Shown: in pieces, positions 48,101 to 55,098 of the stretch | How the letters are laid out: the number at the start of each line of letters is the position of its first letter | Position numbering within the stretch: position 1 is the first letter of the stretch | NCBI RefSeq assembly: GCF_000155675.2 | Contig: NC_020911.1 | Location: forward strand, 4,082,501 to 4,146,500 | Direction: 5' to 3' | DNA from: Octadecabacter antarcticus 307 | GTDB taxonomy: Bacteria > Pseudomonadota > Alphaproteobacteria > Rhodobacterales > Rhodobacteraceae | Length of the DNA: 64,000 bases | Notes under the pieces: model-generated | Database searches by the model: none | The model's input: only the letters and a program-made list of their open reading frames with translations | Told to the model about the DNA's origin: nothing | Program-made: the position numbers and the translations under genes

Positions 48101-48236
48101 AGAATGGCAGTGGCACCTCGGGGTCGGCTTCTTTCGGGATTGCAGAATAGGCGTATGCGCCCACCGTCAACACCAGAATAAGCGCCATCACAACAACACG
48201 GGACCGCGAAAATGCTGCGTCTATAAGACTATGCAC
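45114..48236 (-). CDS. Efflux RND transporter permease subunit (AcrB/HAE1 type)
   Basis: A 1040-residue inner membrane pump, two repeats of six helices each with large periplasmic loops. Recognisable parts are AIPKEADPEVPLPFFYV after TM1, LVVGMLVDGAIVTTE near residue 400 and GVIALAGIVVNNNIVLIDTY near 960. It exports drugs, dyes or metabolites by proton antiport with the adaptor encoded upstream and an outer membrane channel not in this window. It starts with GTG overlapping the adaptor stop (TAGTG), indicating coupling. No regulator is adjacent. Confidence 0.94.
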   Translation of the reverse strand: MHSLIDAAFSRSRVVVMALILVLTVGAYAYSAIPKEADPEVPLPFFYVSTGLDGISPTDAERLLLEPMETEFGSITGLQRMNSDASEGFASIQLEFNPGGDNQEALDKVREAADRAQNDLPDDARDITITEINTALFPIITAILSGPVPERTLNELAETLQEEIEGLQGVLEVDIGGQRFEFLEVLIDPTVFQTYNLSFDELIGQIQRNNILIAAGAIETGSGRIVLKVPGLIENLEDVMSMPVKVRGNAVVTFGDVATIRRTFEDPSSFARINGQPALALEITKRSGSNIIETVDAVKALVDELQDEWPDSIEITYLQDQSKSVKDLLSDLEANVIAAVILVMIVIVLALGTRSAILVGLSIPGAFLAGVIALWTMGYTMNIVVLFSLILVVGMLVDGAIVTTELADRKLQEGASPKDAYSFAAKRMSWPIIASTATTLSVFFPLLFWTGMIGEFMKFLPITVILTLSASLFMALIFIPVVGGLIGKRAPQTAKSKAALHAAEFGDPRDMTGFTGAYVRLLEKAVLRPAATLLLAIALLLGGFSLYGQFGKGVTFFPSIEPDFMQVQVRARDNFSIFERDVLVRAVEDRLLGYDEIASIYARSMMSAGQGDEETIGTLQLELTPWDTRRTAAEIGVDIRKSVSDIAGIDVQVQTESGGPTTGKPLNLQVMARNPDNQALGVQQIRDIMDAVGGFTDVTDTRPVPGVEVSILVNRAEAARFGADVSLLGQAVQLLTQGITVADYRPDDIDGSLDIRVRFPRAERSLSELAGLRVPTSSGLVPISNFVTFAPSERTGVIRRIDEKRVTSIEANVAPDILVNDQVIALTAALNAADLPDGVVFSFAGEAEDQAESMIFLVGAFVTAIFLMFVILVLQFNSFFQAFVVMSAIIFSIAGVLLGLLVTGRPFGIVMGGIGVIALAGIVVNNNIVLIDTYNDLKKSGQSPLEAALRTGAQRLRPVVLTSVTTALGLMPMVIGLNLNFFTRDIVYGAPSTQWWTELSSAIAGGLVVATVLTLVVTPALLMFGERNRRVGTADVVPAE

Positions 48237-49396
48237 TAGTTTGTTTCCCCGACACTCGGCCCGACACTGGGATCAACGGTCTCTCCCGCATTGACATATC
48301 CTTGGCCGACGGTGATGACATCAACGACGTCCGGCAGACCAGTGACCCAGATGCCATCGATCTGCGCCTTGACGATCTGAATGGCAAAAAATTCAACCAT
48401 GTTTTCGACGTTGACGGTTTTGACGCCAGGGGTCCCGTCAGTATCGAGCGAAACGATAGACGGCGATAGGAAATGCGCCGTGACTTCCCCCGTTGGAATG
48501 ATGACCTCAGCCGAAATTCCACCTGGAATTACGCCGCCAGCGTTGGCAACTTCGATCTCAGCCAAGAATGTGCGGGTTTCGGATGCGGCTGACGTGCCAA
48601 CAAACGTGACCGTCCCAACGCGCTCTTCGCCAGTGATAAACCCGATCGTCGCTGGCTGGCCGATGGACAGTCGTGTTAGCGACTGTTGCGGCACCTGAAT
48701 GGCAACCGTCAGCGGTGTGATATCAACCAGCCGCCCAATTTCGGTGCTGATAGACACGAATTCGCCTTCGTCCAGGTCAAGGGTTTCGATCCGCCCCGCA
48801 AACGGTGCCGTTATTGTAAGCGCCACTGCATCCTGTTGAACGGCAGTAACTTCTGCCTGTGCTGAGGCCAGCGTTGCGCGCGCTTGTGACACCCGATCCG
48901 CCGTTGCGACACCGCGTTCAAGCAGGGCTTCGGCATTGTCGAATTCGCGCTGCGCCTGCGCCAGTTCTTCAGCTGCACGGTTGGCATCGGCTTCGTTGTT
49001 GGTCGGATCAAAACGCGCAATCACATCACCTGCAATCACGTCCTGGCCTTTTTGCACCAAGACTTGCAAAATCTCGCCTGACGTTTCAGCCCGCATCATC
49101 GTGTCACGGTCCGGCAGCGCCTGGCCCTCTGCCTGATAGAACTGCGTCACTGTTTCTGCCTGCGATGTCGTCACGGCCACAGCGACAGGTTTTGGCGTTT
49201 CACGCACAGTTACTGGTGTGGCCTCTGCGGACGGAATGATAAATCCGCTGCCCATCCAACCAACGATGGCAATAACCAGAAAACCTGCGATCCACGTTGA
49301 TCGAGACGCGCCTTTGTCGGGCGAAAATACCAACTTCTGCGGCGCAGTATCTTTGCTTGCAGAACCGCCTTCGGACGGTGAATTTTTCTGTGTCAT
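48236..49396 (-). CDS. Efflux RND transporter periplasmic adaptor subunit
   Basis: A 386-residue membrane fusion protein. An N-terminal cytoplasmic tail and one hydrophobic anchor (residues 35-55) precede a lipoyl/hairpin region (AETSGEILQVLVQKGQDVIAGDVIA in parts), a coiled coil around 130-190, and a beta-barrel domain. It bridges the RND pump to an outer membrane channel. It is the first gene of the pump operon, with AAGGA 6 bases before the ATG. Confidence 0.93.
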   Translation of the reverse strand: MTQKNSPSEGGSASKDTAPQKLVFSPDKGASRSTWIAGFLVIAIVGWMGSGFIIPSAEATPVTVRETPKPVAVAVTTSQAETVTQFYQAEGQALPDRDTMMRAETSGEILQVLVQKGQDVIAGDVIARFDPTNNEADANRAAEELAQAQREFDNAEALLERGVATADRVSQARATLASAQAEVTAVQQDAVALTITAPFAGRIETLDLDEGEFVSISTEIGRLVDITPLTVAIQVPQQSLTRLSIGQPATIGFITGEERVGTVTFVGTSAASETRTFLAEIEVANAGGVIPGGISAEVIIPTGEVTAHFLSPSIVSLDTDGTPGVKTVNVENMVEFFAIQIVKAQIDGIWVTGLPDVVDVITVGQGYVNAGETVDPSVGPSVGETN

Positions 49397-49423
49397 GCGC
49401 TTGATCCTTCAGAAACCTAGGTT

Positions 49424-50551
49424 TCAACTGAGGTCAGCGAACCGCGATTTCAAGAGTGCCTCGTAATACTCGTCTTTAGCGGTACTATCATAAACTACGC
49501 CGCCACCAACATTCAGTTGGATCGAGCGATCCGCACGATACATCAGAGTACGGATCGCCACATTAAATTCCATTCGGCCATCCGGTGCGATCCAACCGAT
49601 TGACCCGCAATAGATCTCGCGGGACTGGGTCTCAATTTCTCGTATTATCTCCATCGCGCGCACCTTCGGCGCTCCGGTGATAGACCCGCAGGGAAACAAC
49701 GCCATGAAAAGCTCTCTCAGCGTTGTATTTGGCAGGACCTGGGACGTGATGCACGACGTCATCTGGTGTAATGTCGCAAAGCGTTCAACGACAAAAAGCT
49801 CTGGCACTTTGACGCTGCCAATTTCCGATACGCGCGACATGTCATTGCGCAATAAATCAACAATCATCAGGTTTTCGGCGCGGTTCTTTTCGGACGTTTG
49901 CAGCGCGTCCCGAACAGTGTCGTCTTGCGCGGGCGTCGCGCCACGCGGCGCGGTGCCTTTCATCGGGCGGGTCGTCAATTTGCCCTTGGACGTCAACGAA
50001 AAGAACAATTCAGGCGAACGTGACAGCAATGCCGTTTCGCCAAAATTCACCAAGGCACCGTGGGGCACCGCCTGTCTGTCGCGCAATTTGGCATAAAGAG
50101 TATCCGGCGATGCCGCAGAACGTGTCACAATCGGGAACGTCAAATTCACCTGATAGGTATCGCCCGCCCCGATATAGTCGTGGACCCTTGCAAACGCCTG
50201 CGCGTATCGATCAAGTGTCCATTTCGGCTGCAACGGGTCAAGTTCAGCAGGCGCAACTATGGGCCCTGGCTTAGATGGCTGCAGCGCATCAAACACACCG
50301 AAGTGGATCAGCGGCAGGGCGCGATCTTCGGGAAGCAGATGTTCCAGCTTGCGCGACGTCAGATAACCAAATTCATAGGACACATAGCCCGCCAGCCATT
50401 TGCCGTCCGACTGTGCGCGCTGCATGGCATCAAACGCGGCCTCAACTTGGTCCGGCGTGTCGGCACGGATCATCGCTAACGGCGCGGCAAATGTGTCCCC
50501 GCCCCCGGATGGTCCACGATCAAAGGTTACATTTGCACTGTGCACATCCAT
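49424..50551 (-). CDS. pabB: Aminodeoxychorismate synthase component I
   Basis: A 375-residue chorismate-binding enzyme. K198 in TTRPMKGTAPRG is the Lys that marks PabB; anthranilate synthase has Ala there. Other motifs are NLMIVDLLRND and FPCGSITGAPKVRAMEII. It aminates chorismate to 4-amino-4-deoxychorismate for folate synthesis. It is shorter at the N-terminus than E. coli PabB but within the range of the compact form. The start codon shares a base with the stop of the Dabb gene (TGATG). No pabC or pabA is adjacent in the window. Confidence 0.92.
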   Translation of the reverse strand: MDVHSANVTFDRGPSGGGDTFAAPLAMIRADTPDQVEAAFDAMQRAQSDGKWLAGYVSYEFGYLTSRKLEHLLPEDRALPLIHFGVFDALQPSKPGPIVAPAELDPLQPKWTLDRYAQAFARVHDYIGAGDTYQVNLTFPIVTRSAASPDTLYAKLRDRQAVPHGALVNFGETALLSRSPELFFSLTSKGKLTTRPMKGTAPRGATPAQDDTVRDALQTSEKNRAENLMIVDLLRNDMSRVSEIGSVKVPELFVVERFATLHQMTSCITSQVLPNTTLRELFMALFPCGSITGAPKVRAMEIIREIETQSREIYCGSIGWIAPDGRMEFNVAIRTLMYRADRSIQLNVGGGVVYDSTAKDEYYEALLKSRFADLS

Positions 50552-50844
50552 CAGAAATCCGCAGCAATCCGCATCTCGCGCAAAGGTCGCACGACTGCAA
50601 TGGCATCTTGGTAAATCTGGTGGGCTTTGTAGGCTTGCAGCGCCGCGTCATCAGCGAATTCAGCGTAGACGACAACGTCAATTTCACCTGACAATGCATC
50701 GACCCGATTATTTTGAACCACTTCGAACACGGACGCATGCGGGATATTCTTAAGCATCGACAACCCATCCACAATCCGCGCCACATCGTCTTGGTCTTTT
50801 GCGCTGAAAAGGACAACATGGCGAATAAATGTTCTGTCTGACAT
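50551..50844 (-). CDS. Dabb (stress-responsive A/B barrel) domain protein
   Basis: A 97-residue protein starting MSDRTFIRHVVLFSAKDQ, with the Dabb fold signature HVVLF and a later VVVYAEFADDAALQAYKAHQ. The longer upstream frame is not conserved-looking and is excluded. It is coupled to pabB by a one-base stop/start overlap. Family members are dimeric barrels, sometimes enzymes; this one's role is unknown. Confidence 0.85.
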   Translation of the reverse strand: MSDRTFIRHVVLFSAKDQDDVARIVDGLSMLKNIPHASVFEVVQNNRVDALSGEIDVVVYAEFADDAALQAYKAHQIYQDAIAVVRPLREMRIAADF

Positions 50845-51032
50845 GGCGAAACCCGTTTTCGATTGACGTCGATGTTTGTAGAACATGTGTCGCAGATGGA
50901 TTGCGGATACAAGTGTGGACGCGGCGTTTGCCAGCGCCCATTTGACGCGATGACAGCCTCGGCACGATGGCACTTCAGATATTCCCATCCCAGAACAGGC
51001 GAGGCTATTATTTGATGCGAACAACGCGCCAT

Positions 51033-52247
51033 TCACTTGGCGTCGCGGCCTATCCATTTTGACAGGGGCGCAGCCGAGATACCGTGCAGAATGATCGACA
51101 AAAAGACCGTCATTGACACACATGCCAGCAGTTCTTCTTCACCGGGGAAATCAAACTCGTCTAAAATGATAAGCGTAAACAGAATTGACGCAAGCCCGCG
51201 TGGTCCAAACCATCCCAAGAATAGTTTTTCGCGCGAAGTCAAACCAGTGCCGAGCAGCGACACCCATATCGGCAGCATGCGCACAACAGTCAGGAATATA
51301 ATGGCCAACAAAAGAACATTCCATGTCATGTGTTCCAACCCGTCTGGCAACAACAATGCACCAAAGACCAGAAACGCAAACATCGTAAGAAGTTGCCCGA
51401 TGCCTTCCATGAATTCACCGATAAAATGGATTTTATGTTTGTAGCTATTGCCGAATACCATGCCAGCGACAAAGGCCGCGATGAACCCGTTTCCGCCAAC
51501 GAACTCAGCCCCGATGTAGGCGGAAAACGCGACGGCCAGAAACGCGACCCCACCGGCTGCTTCTGCCATCAAATTTTGGTCTTGGGCCGAGTCCATCGCC
51601 TTGGCAAAGGTCCAGCCAAACAAAATGCCAACCAACGGCCCGACGATAATTTGCACGAGTGCCGATGTTGCCAGCCCATCTGTATTTGCGCCCTCCATTC
51701 CTGCAGACGCAAGGATTGCGCCGAACAGAACGAACGGCAGCACCAGCCCGTCATTTAGTCCACTTTCGACATTGATAGTCTGACGCAACCGTTCTGGAAC
51801 ATCCGCGCTGGTGACAACAGTCTGCCCGAGGGCCGCATCCGTCGGGGTCAGCAATGCGGCTGTCAAAAGCGCCATAGCAAGCCCACTTTCGGGGTTAAAA
51901 CCATAGGCCACGATCATCCCAAGCACAATTGTCAGCGGCATCCCGATCACCAGCATGCGCAGTGGAATCTGGAAATTTTGACGCAACGCCTTGAACCGCA
52001 CGCGGCTTGCATCGGAAAACAAAACAAGCACCAGCGTAATCTCAGCGAGCAGGCGTTTGCCATCATTCATCACCTCTGGTTCGGCCAGTGTTTCGATTGG
52101 GCGCGCGCAAAGATAACCGACAACCATGAAGATGATCGGCAAAGTCAAAATGGTCTTGGCAATCGCGTTGGTCAGCAATGAGTAAATGAAAATACATCCA
52201 AGAACGGCGAGCAAAATAAACTCCGGAGACCAATGTAGATGTTCCAA
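51033..52247 (-). CDS. Cation:proton antiporter (NhaP/CPA1 type)
   Basis: A 404-residue protein with about 12 hydrophobic helices. The family motifs include LLTAALLTPTDAALG, INVESGLNDGLVLPF (the Asp pair region) and GWFGPRGLASILF. I choose a TTG start at 52247 because GGAGGA stands 6 bases before it. The ATG at 52307 would add 20 nonhydrophobic residues without a ribosome site. It likely exports Na+ or K+ for H+ uptake. The 188 bases downstream to the Dabb gene hold nothing recognisable. Confidence 0.9.
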   Translation of the reverse strand: MEHLHWSPEFILLAVLGCIFIYSLLTNAIAKTILTLPIIFMVVGYLCARPIETLAEPEVMNDGKRLLAEITLVLVLFSDASRVRFKALRQNFQIPLRMLVIGMPLTIVLGMIVAYGFNPESGLAMALLTAALLTPTDAALGQTVVTSADVPERLRQTINVESGLNDGLVLPFVLFGAILASAGMEGANTDGLATSALVQIIVGPLVGILFGWTFAKAMDSAQDQNLMAEAAGGVAFLAVAFSAYIGAEFVGGNGFIAAFVAGMVFGNSYKHKIHFIGEFMEGIGQLLTMFAFLVFGALLLPDGLEHMTWNVLLLAIIFLTVVRMLPIWVSLLGTGLTSREKLFLGWFGPRGLASILFTLIILDEFDFPGEEELLACVSMTVFLSIILHGISAAPLSKWIGRDAK

Positions 52248-52376
52248 GTTAGTCCTCCATAACGGGTGTGACACCTTGGGCGAGCCTACGGCGGGTCCAA
52301 GGGGCATATTAACGACGGCGCGCGCGTCTGCGACTTAAATATCGCGGCCAGAACCGGCTAACCCCTCAGTCTCAGA

Positions 52377-53054
52377 TCAGTCCTCGTGTTGGTCCCCGCG
52401 CGGCCGTTTACGTGATCGCCACGCCAAATACAAAAGCGGCAGACCCGTCACACCACCCAGCGCCAACGACCCCCAAAGCAAGCTCATCCCATCGCTGGTC
52501 GCTAAGACACCACCAATATGCGTTAGAAACAGGCTCGCGGGGATGATCCCTGCGAACGTCGCTATGGCGAAGCGCCAGAATTTCAGCGCGCTCAATCCAG
52601 CGGCATAACTCATCAGATCGAACGATATGAATGGCATCAAACGACTGGCAAAGACGGCAAACATCAGCGCATTCTGTGATCCCAGAAGCCCGCGGTCCAG
52701 ACCTGACCCAAACCATCGGCGTGCAACGTCACGCCCCAAAGCCCGCGCAAGAAGGAATGCAATGATCGCACCAAGCTCTGCGCCGATGATAATATAGACA
52801 GCACCCGCAAATTGGCCGAACACCGCACCCGCAGCCATGGCAATAGGTGCGCTTGGAATAGGTGTCATCACAACCGCCAACACCATCAGGGCGATGACCG
52901 CCAATGGACCAAAGACACCAAAATTGGCGACCATTTGTTTGATGGCGTCAGGATTTGCCAGATCACCTAAACCAAATGACCCCTGCCAGCCCAGATAGGC
53001 GACACCTGCCAATCCAACGACGACCACTGCGGCTATGGCACGTTTCTTGTTCAT
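52377..53054 (-). CDS. TVP38/TMEM64 (DedA-like, SNARE-associated) family membrane protein
   Basis: A 225-residue protein with about five or six hydrophobic segments and the VTT-domain core: TPIPSAPIAMAAGAVFG and GRDVARRWFGSG, then FASRLMPFISFDLMSYAAGL. Members are inner membrane proteins, some linked to lipid scrambling or homeostasis. The start is taken at MNKKRA; an ATG 7 codons upstream is possible. An imperfect palindrome with ATTGAC/GTCAAT arms sits just upstream at about 53099-53118. Confidence 0.87.
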   Translation of the reverse strand: MNKKRAIAAVVVVGLAGVAYLGWQGSFGLGDLANPDAIKQMVANFGVFGPLAVIALMVLAVVMTPIPSAPIAMAAGAVFGQFAGAVYIIIGAELGAIIAFLLARALGRDVARRWFGSGLDRGLLGSQNALMFAVFASRLMPFISFDLMSYAAGLSALKFWRFAIATFAGIIPASLFLTHIGGVLATSDGMSLLWGSLALGGVTGLPLLYLAWRSRKRPRGDQHED

Positions 53055-53324
53055 CGGACGAGGCACACCTTTCAAACTCTTCGCGGTTCGGAGACGCTAA
53101 ATTGACACCAATGGGTCAATGGGGGGGCAATGTAGAACTGTCAAAGGCTTAGCCACTGATATTAAGTGCAGTAGTGCTGATGACACTCTCAACCGAAAAC
53201 CTATAGAATACACTGGCACCCTACCGCGACAGAGCGCGGTTTCACAGGACGGTGTGGTAAACACTTCAGTATGACTAAGTTCTGGCAGATCGCGCCATCG
53301 CAACGATGTGATATGACTGCAGCG

Positions 53325-54545
53325 TTACCGAATGAGCCCGCTAAGCGCAGTCATGCGGATTGTGCGTCTGATGTCCCCCTCGATGAGAGGTTGTGTCCAA
53401 GCCAGATAGATCACGCCATTGCTATGTGCGATCTGTGGAAAGTTAATTGATCCGGGCACCGTATTAATCGTGATGATCTGGCGGGCAACACATCCATCAT
53501 CAGGCGTTGCGCGACACATCATCAAGGCCTCGCCCTCATCGCGCCATTCGACCCACGTTATCAACGCCTCTGCGTTTGGCAGCATCACCGTTGCCACGCG
53601 CCCGACACCGTCGCCCCCGTCCACGCGAAACGCAGTTCCAAAAGACTGCCCGCCATTTTGTGAGAAGGCTATTTTCACAGCGGGAACATTTTCTGCTGCC
53701 GTGAACCACGCGACGACTGCGTTGTCACCGTGCGCGTCGATCGACGGCCCATTGATCGGGCAGCCTGAAATTTCCCAGCCATCCGCGTGAACTGAAACCG
53801 GGTCGGACCAAACGTCCCCACGTCTGCGCACAATATAAATGTCGCGGATGTCATCAGCAGATAGATCGCGGTAGACTACCAAAACATCACCGTTGCCAGC
53901 CACCGCCGCGCTTGTCTGACAGCACTGGCATGTCCGTATATCCAAGGCAACATCGCGCCCAAGACTGCCGTCGCGCCCGATTGTGGTGCTGCGCAACTGC
54001 ATCGCATTGCCAAAACTGTCGTCATCGATCTGGCTGTCGTAGTCGCGTGCATCCAGCCAGACAGCTGTGATTGCATCAGGGCCGGTTGCCAGAAGCGTTA
54101 CAAACCCATGCTGGCGGGCTGATCTGTCCGTGTGCGGCGTAATGGCATCGCCCCAAGTCTGCCCACCGTCACCCGACAACGCCAGATTGATGTCGTAGGC
54201 ATAAGACAGGTCCGCGTTCTCTTTTAGCCAGCTGACGGCCAGCATGCCGTCGTCAAATGCGGCAATTGCCGGAAAGTCCGCCCAGTTCACGAACAGGTCG
54301 TTTGATGACACAGCCGATACTGGCACAGTCCAGCTTTCATCCTCCCATACGGCTGTTTTGACCGCAAAATTTTCGCCCTCTGGTTCAGTCCAGACCATGG
54401 CAATCGCGCCATTGGGCAACGCGGTTAGCGCAGGTTCGCGGGCATTGCGTCCGACAGGTGTTGCTATCTCGTCAAGATGCTCAAACACCTGCGCAATAGC
54501 AGCGAATGGCATCATGGCGGCGATTAAGACCAAGGCACGGATCAT
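53325..54545 (-). CDS. Secreted Asp-box (sialidase-fold) protein with CQCC motif
   Basis: A 406-residue protein with a signal peptide (hydrophobic residues 3-18, cleavage near AIAQ). It has beta-propeller Asp boxes SGDGGQTW (124-131) and SQNGGQSF (295-302). Automatic tools would call it an exo-alpha-sialidase. I see no FRIP-type Arg motif at the N-terminus nor a convincing catalytic Tyr/Glu pair, so sialidase activity is doubtful. CQCC at 206-209 and C262 could bind a metal in the periplasm. It is a neighbour of the copA-cueR locus. Confidence 0.75.
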   Translation of the reverse strand: MIRALVLIAAMMPFAAIAQVFEHLDEIATPVGRNAREPALTALPNGAIAMVWTEPEGENFAVKTAVWEDESWTVPVSAVSSNDLFVNWADFPAIAAFDDGMLAVSWLKENADLSYAYDINLALSGDGGQTWGDAITPHTDRSARQHGFVTLLATGPDAITAVWLDARDYDSQIDDDSFGNAMQLRSTTIGRDGSLGRDVALDIRTCQCCQTSAAVAGNGDVLVVYRDLSADDIRDIYIVRRRGDVWSDPVSVHADGWEISGCPINGPSIDAHGDNAVVAWFTAAENVPAVKIAFSQNGGQSFGTAFRVDGGDGVGRVATVMLPNAEALITWVEWRDEGEALMMCRATPDDGCVARQIITINTVPGSINFPQIAHSNGVIYLAWTQPLIEGDIRRTIRMTALSGLIR

Positions 54546-54591
54546 GGGACTTCACTCGTTTCATTTTGGCATAAATAACGTCTTGTTGCAG

Positions 54592-54623
54592 TTTTTACGA
54601 AGTTACCACGCTGGAAGCGTCAA
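54592..54623 (-). promoter_or_regulatory. Candidate MerR-type promoter of the Asp-box gene
   Basis: On the minus strand TTGACG (54618-54623) is followed after 20 bases by TAAAAA. The long spacer contains CTTCCAGCGTGGTAA, loosely dyad-like and similar to the copA promoter spacer. This is suggestive only; CueR control of this gene is a hypothesis. Confidence 0.3.
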
Positions 54624-54789
54624 GCGTTGCAAAATCACAGGAATGTGACGCATTAAGGTGCTTAACCTCCCCCCGCTGGAATACCAGACATCACGCGGGA
54701 GTTAAGGTCAACAAGGCTGCCAGATTGATTTTATCGATCAACCTATGTGCATGAAATGAATCAGCATTCTTCTTGTTCTGTGCGTCGAG

Positions 54790-54806
54790 GCGTCTGGGTC
54801 AGACGC
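54790..54806. terminator. Hairpin downstream of the gene fragment
   Basis: GCGTCTG / CAGACGC with a GGT loop forms a perfect 7-bp stem 17 bases after the stop of the pseudogene on the minus strand. There is no T-run, so it may be a remnant terminator. Confidence 0.4.
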
Positions 54807-54822
54807 ACGGCAATCGCTGTGG

Positions 54823-55004
54823 CTAAAACCTGATCAAGTCCAGCGCACCCATAATTTTGGCCGCAGTTTTTTTGCTTTCGCCGCCAACCGTCTTGGCATC
54901 AAAATCTTGGCATCAAGATCAATGTCTATCGTCGCATCCTTGTACAAGGCGGTGATGGCGCTCCTACTTTTGCCAGCACTGAAGAAGTTTCCAGTGCAGG
55001 AAGG
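54823..55004 (-). pseudogene. Frameshifted gene remnant with a 14-bp tandem duplication
   Basis: Two frames on the minus strand look coding but are out of register. The first ends ...ALYKDATIDIDLDAK and the second reads TVGGESKKTAAKIMGALDLI then RF and a stop at 54823. Between them TCTTGGCATCAA occurs twice in tandem (54891-54902 and 54905-54916; unit 14 bp). Removing one unit joins the frames exactly. The 5' end lacks a start and runs into the copA promoter region. I do not recognise the family. Confidence 0.6.
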
Positions 55005-55005
55005 T
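54986..55005 (-). promoter_or_regulatory. Second, inverted CueR-like half-site pair
   Basis: On the minus strand ACCTTCC-N6-GGAAACT, preceded by CTGACC, resembles the copA operator but has a spacer one base shorter. It lies about 50 bases upstream of the copA -35 and points away. It may be a decayed or secondary operator. Confidence 0.4.
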
Positions 55006-55034
55006 CAGGTAGAGGATACATTTTCAAGGCACAC

Positions 55035-55065
55035 TTGACCTTCCAGTTAGTGGAACCTCCATCTA
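55035..55065 (+). promoter_or_regulatory. copA: CueR-regulated copA promoter
   Basis: TTGACC (-35, 55035-55040) overlaps the dyad ACCTTCC-N7-GGAACCT (55038-55058), which closely follows the CueR/HmrR box ACCTTCC-N7-GGAAGGT. The -10 would be about CATCTA (55060-55065) at the lengthened 19-base spacing typical of MerR-family activation, or TCTAAA two bases on. Confidence 0.8.
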
Positions 55066-55098
55066 AAGTGTCAGAAGCAAAAGAATCGGAGTTTGAAA

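Noticed and set aside
53325..54545. True exo-alpha-sialidase
   Set aside because: Asp boxes alone are not diagnostic; the FRIP-type Arg motif and a convincing catalytic pair are not visible.
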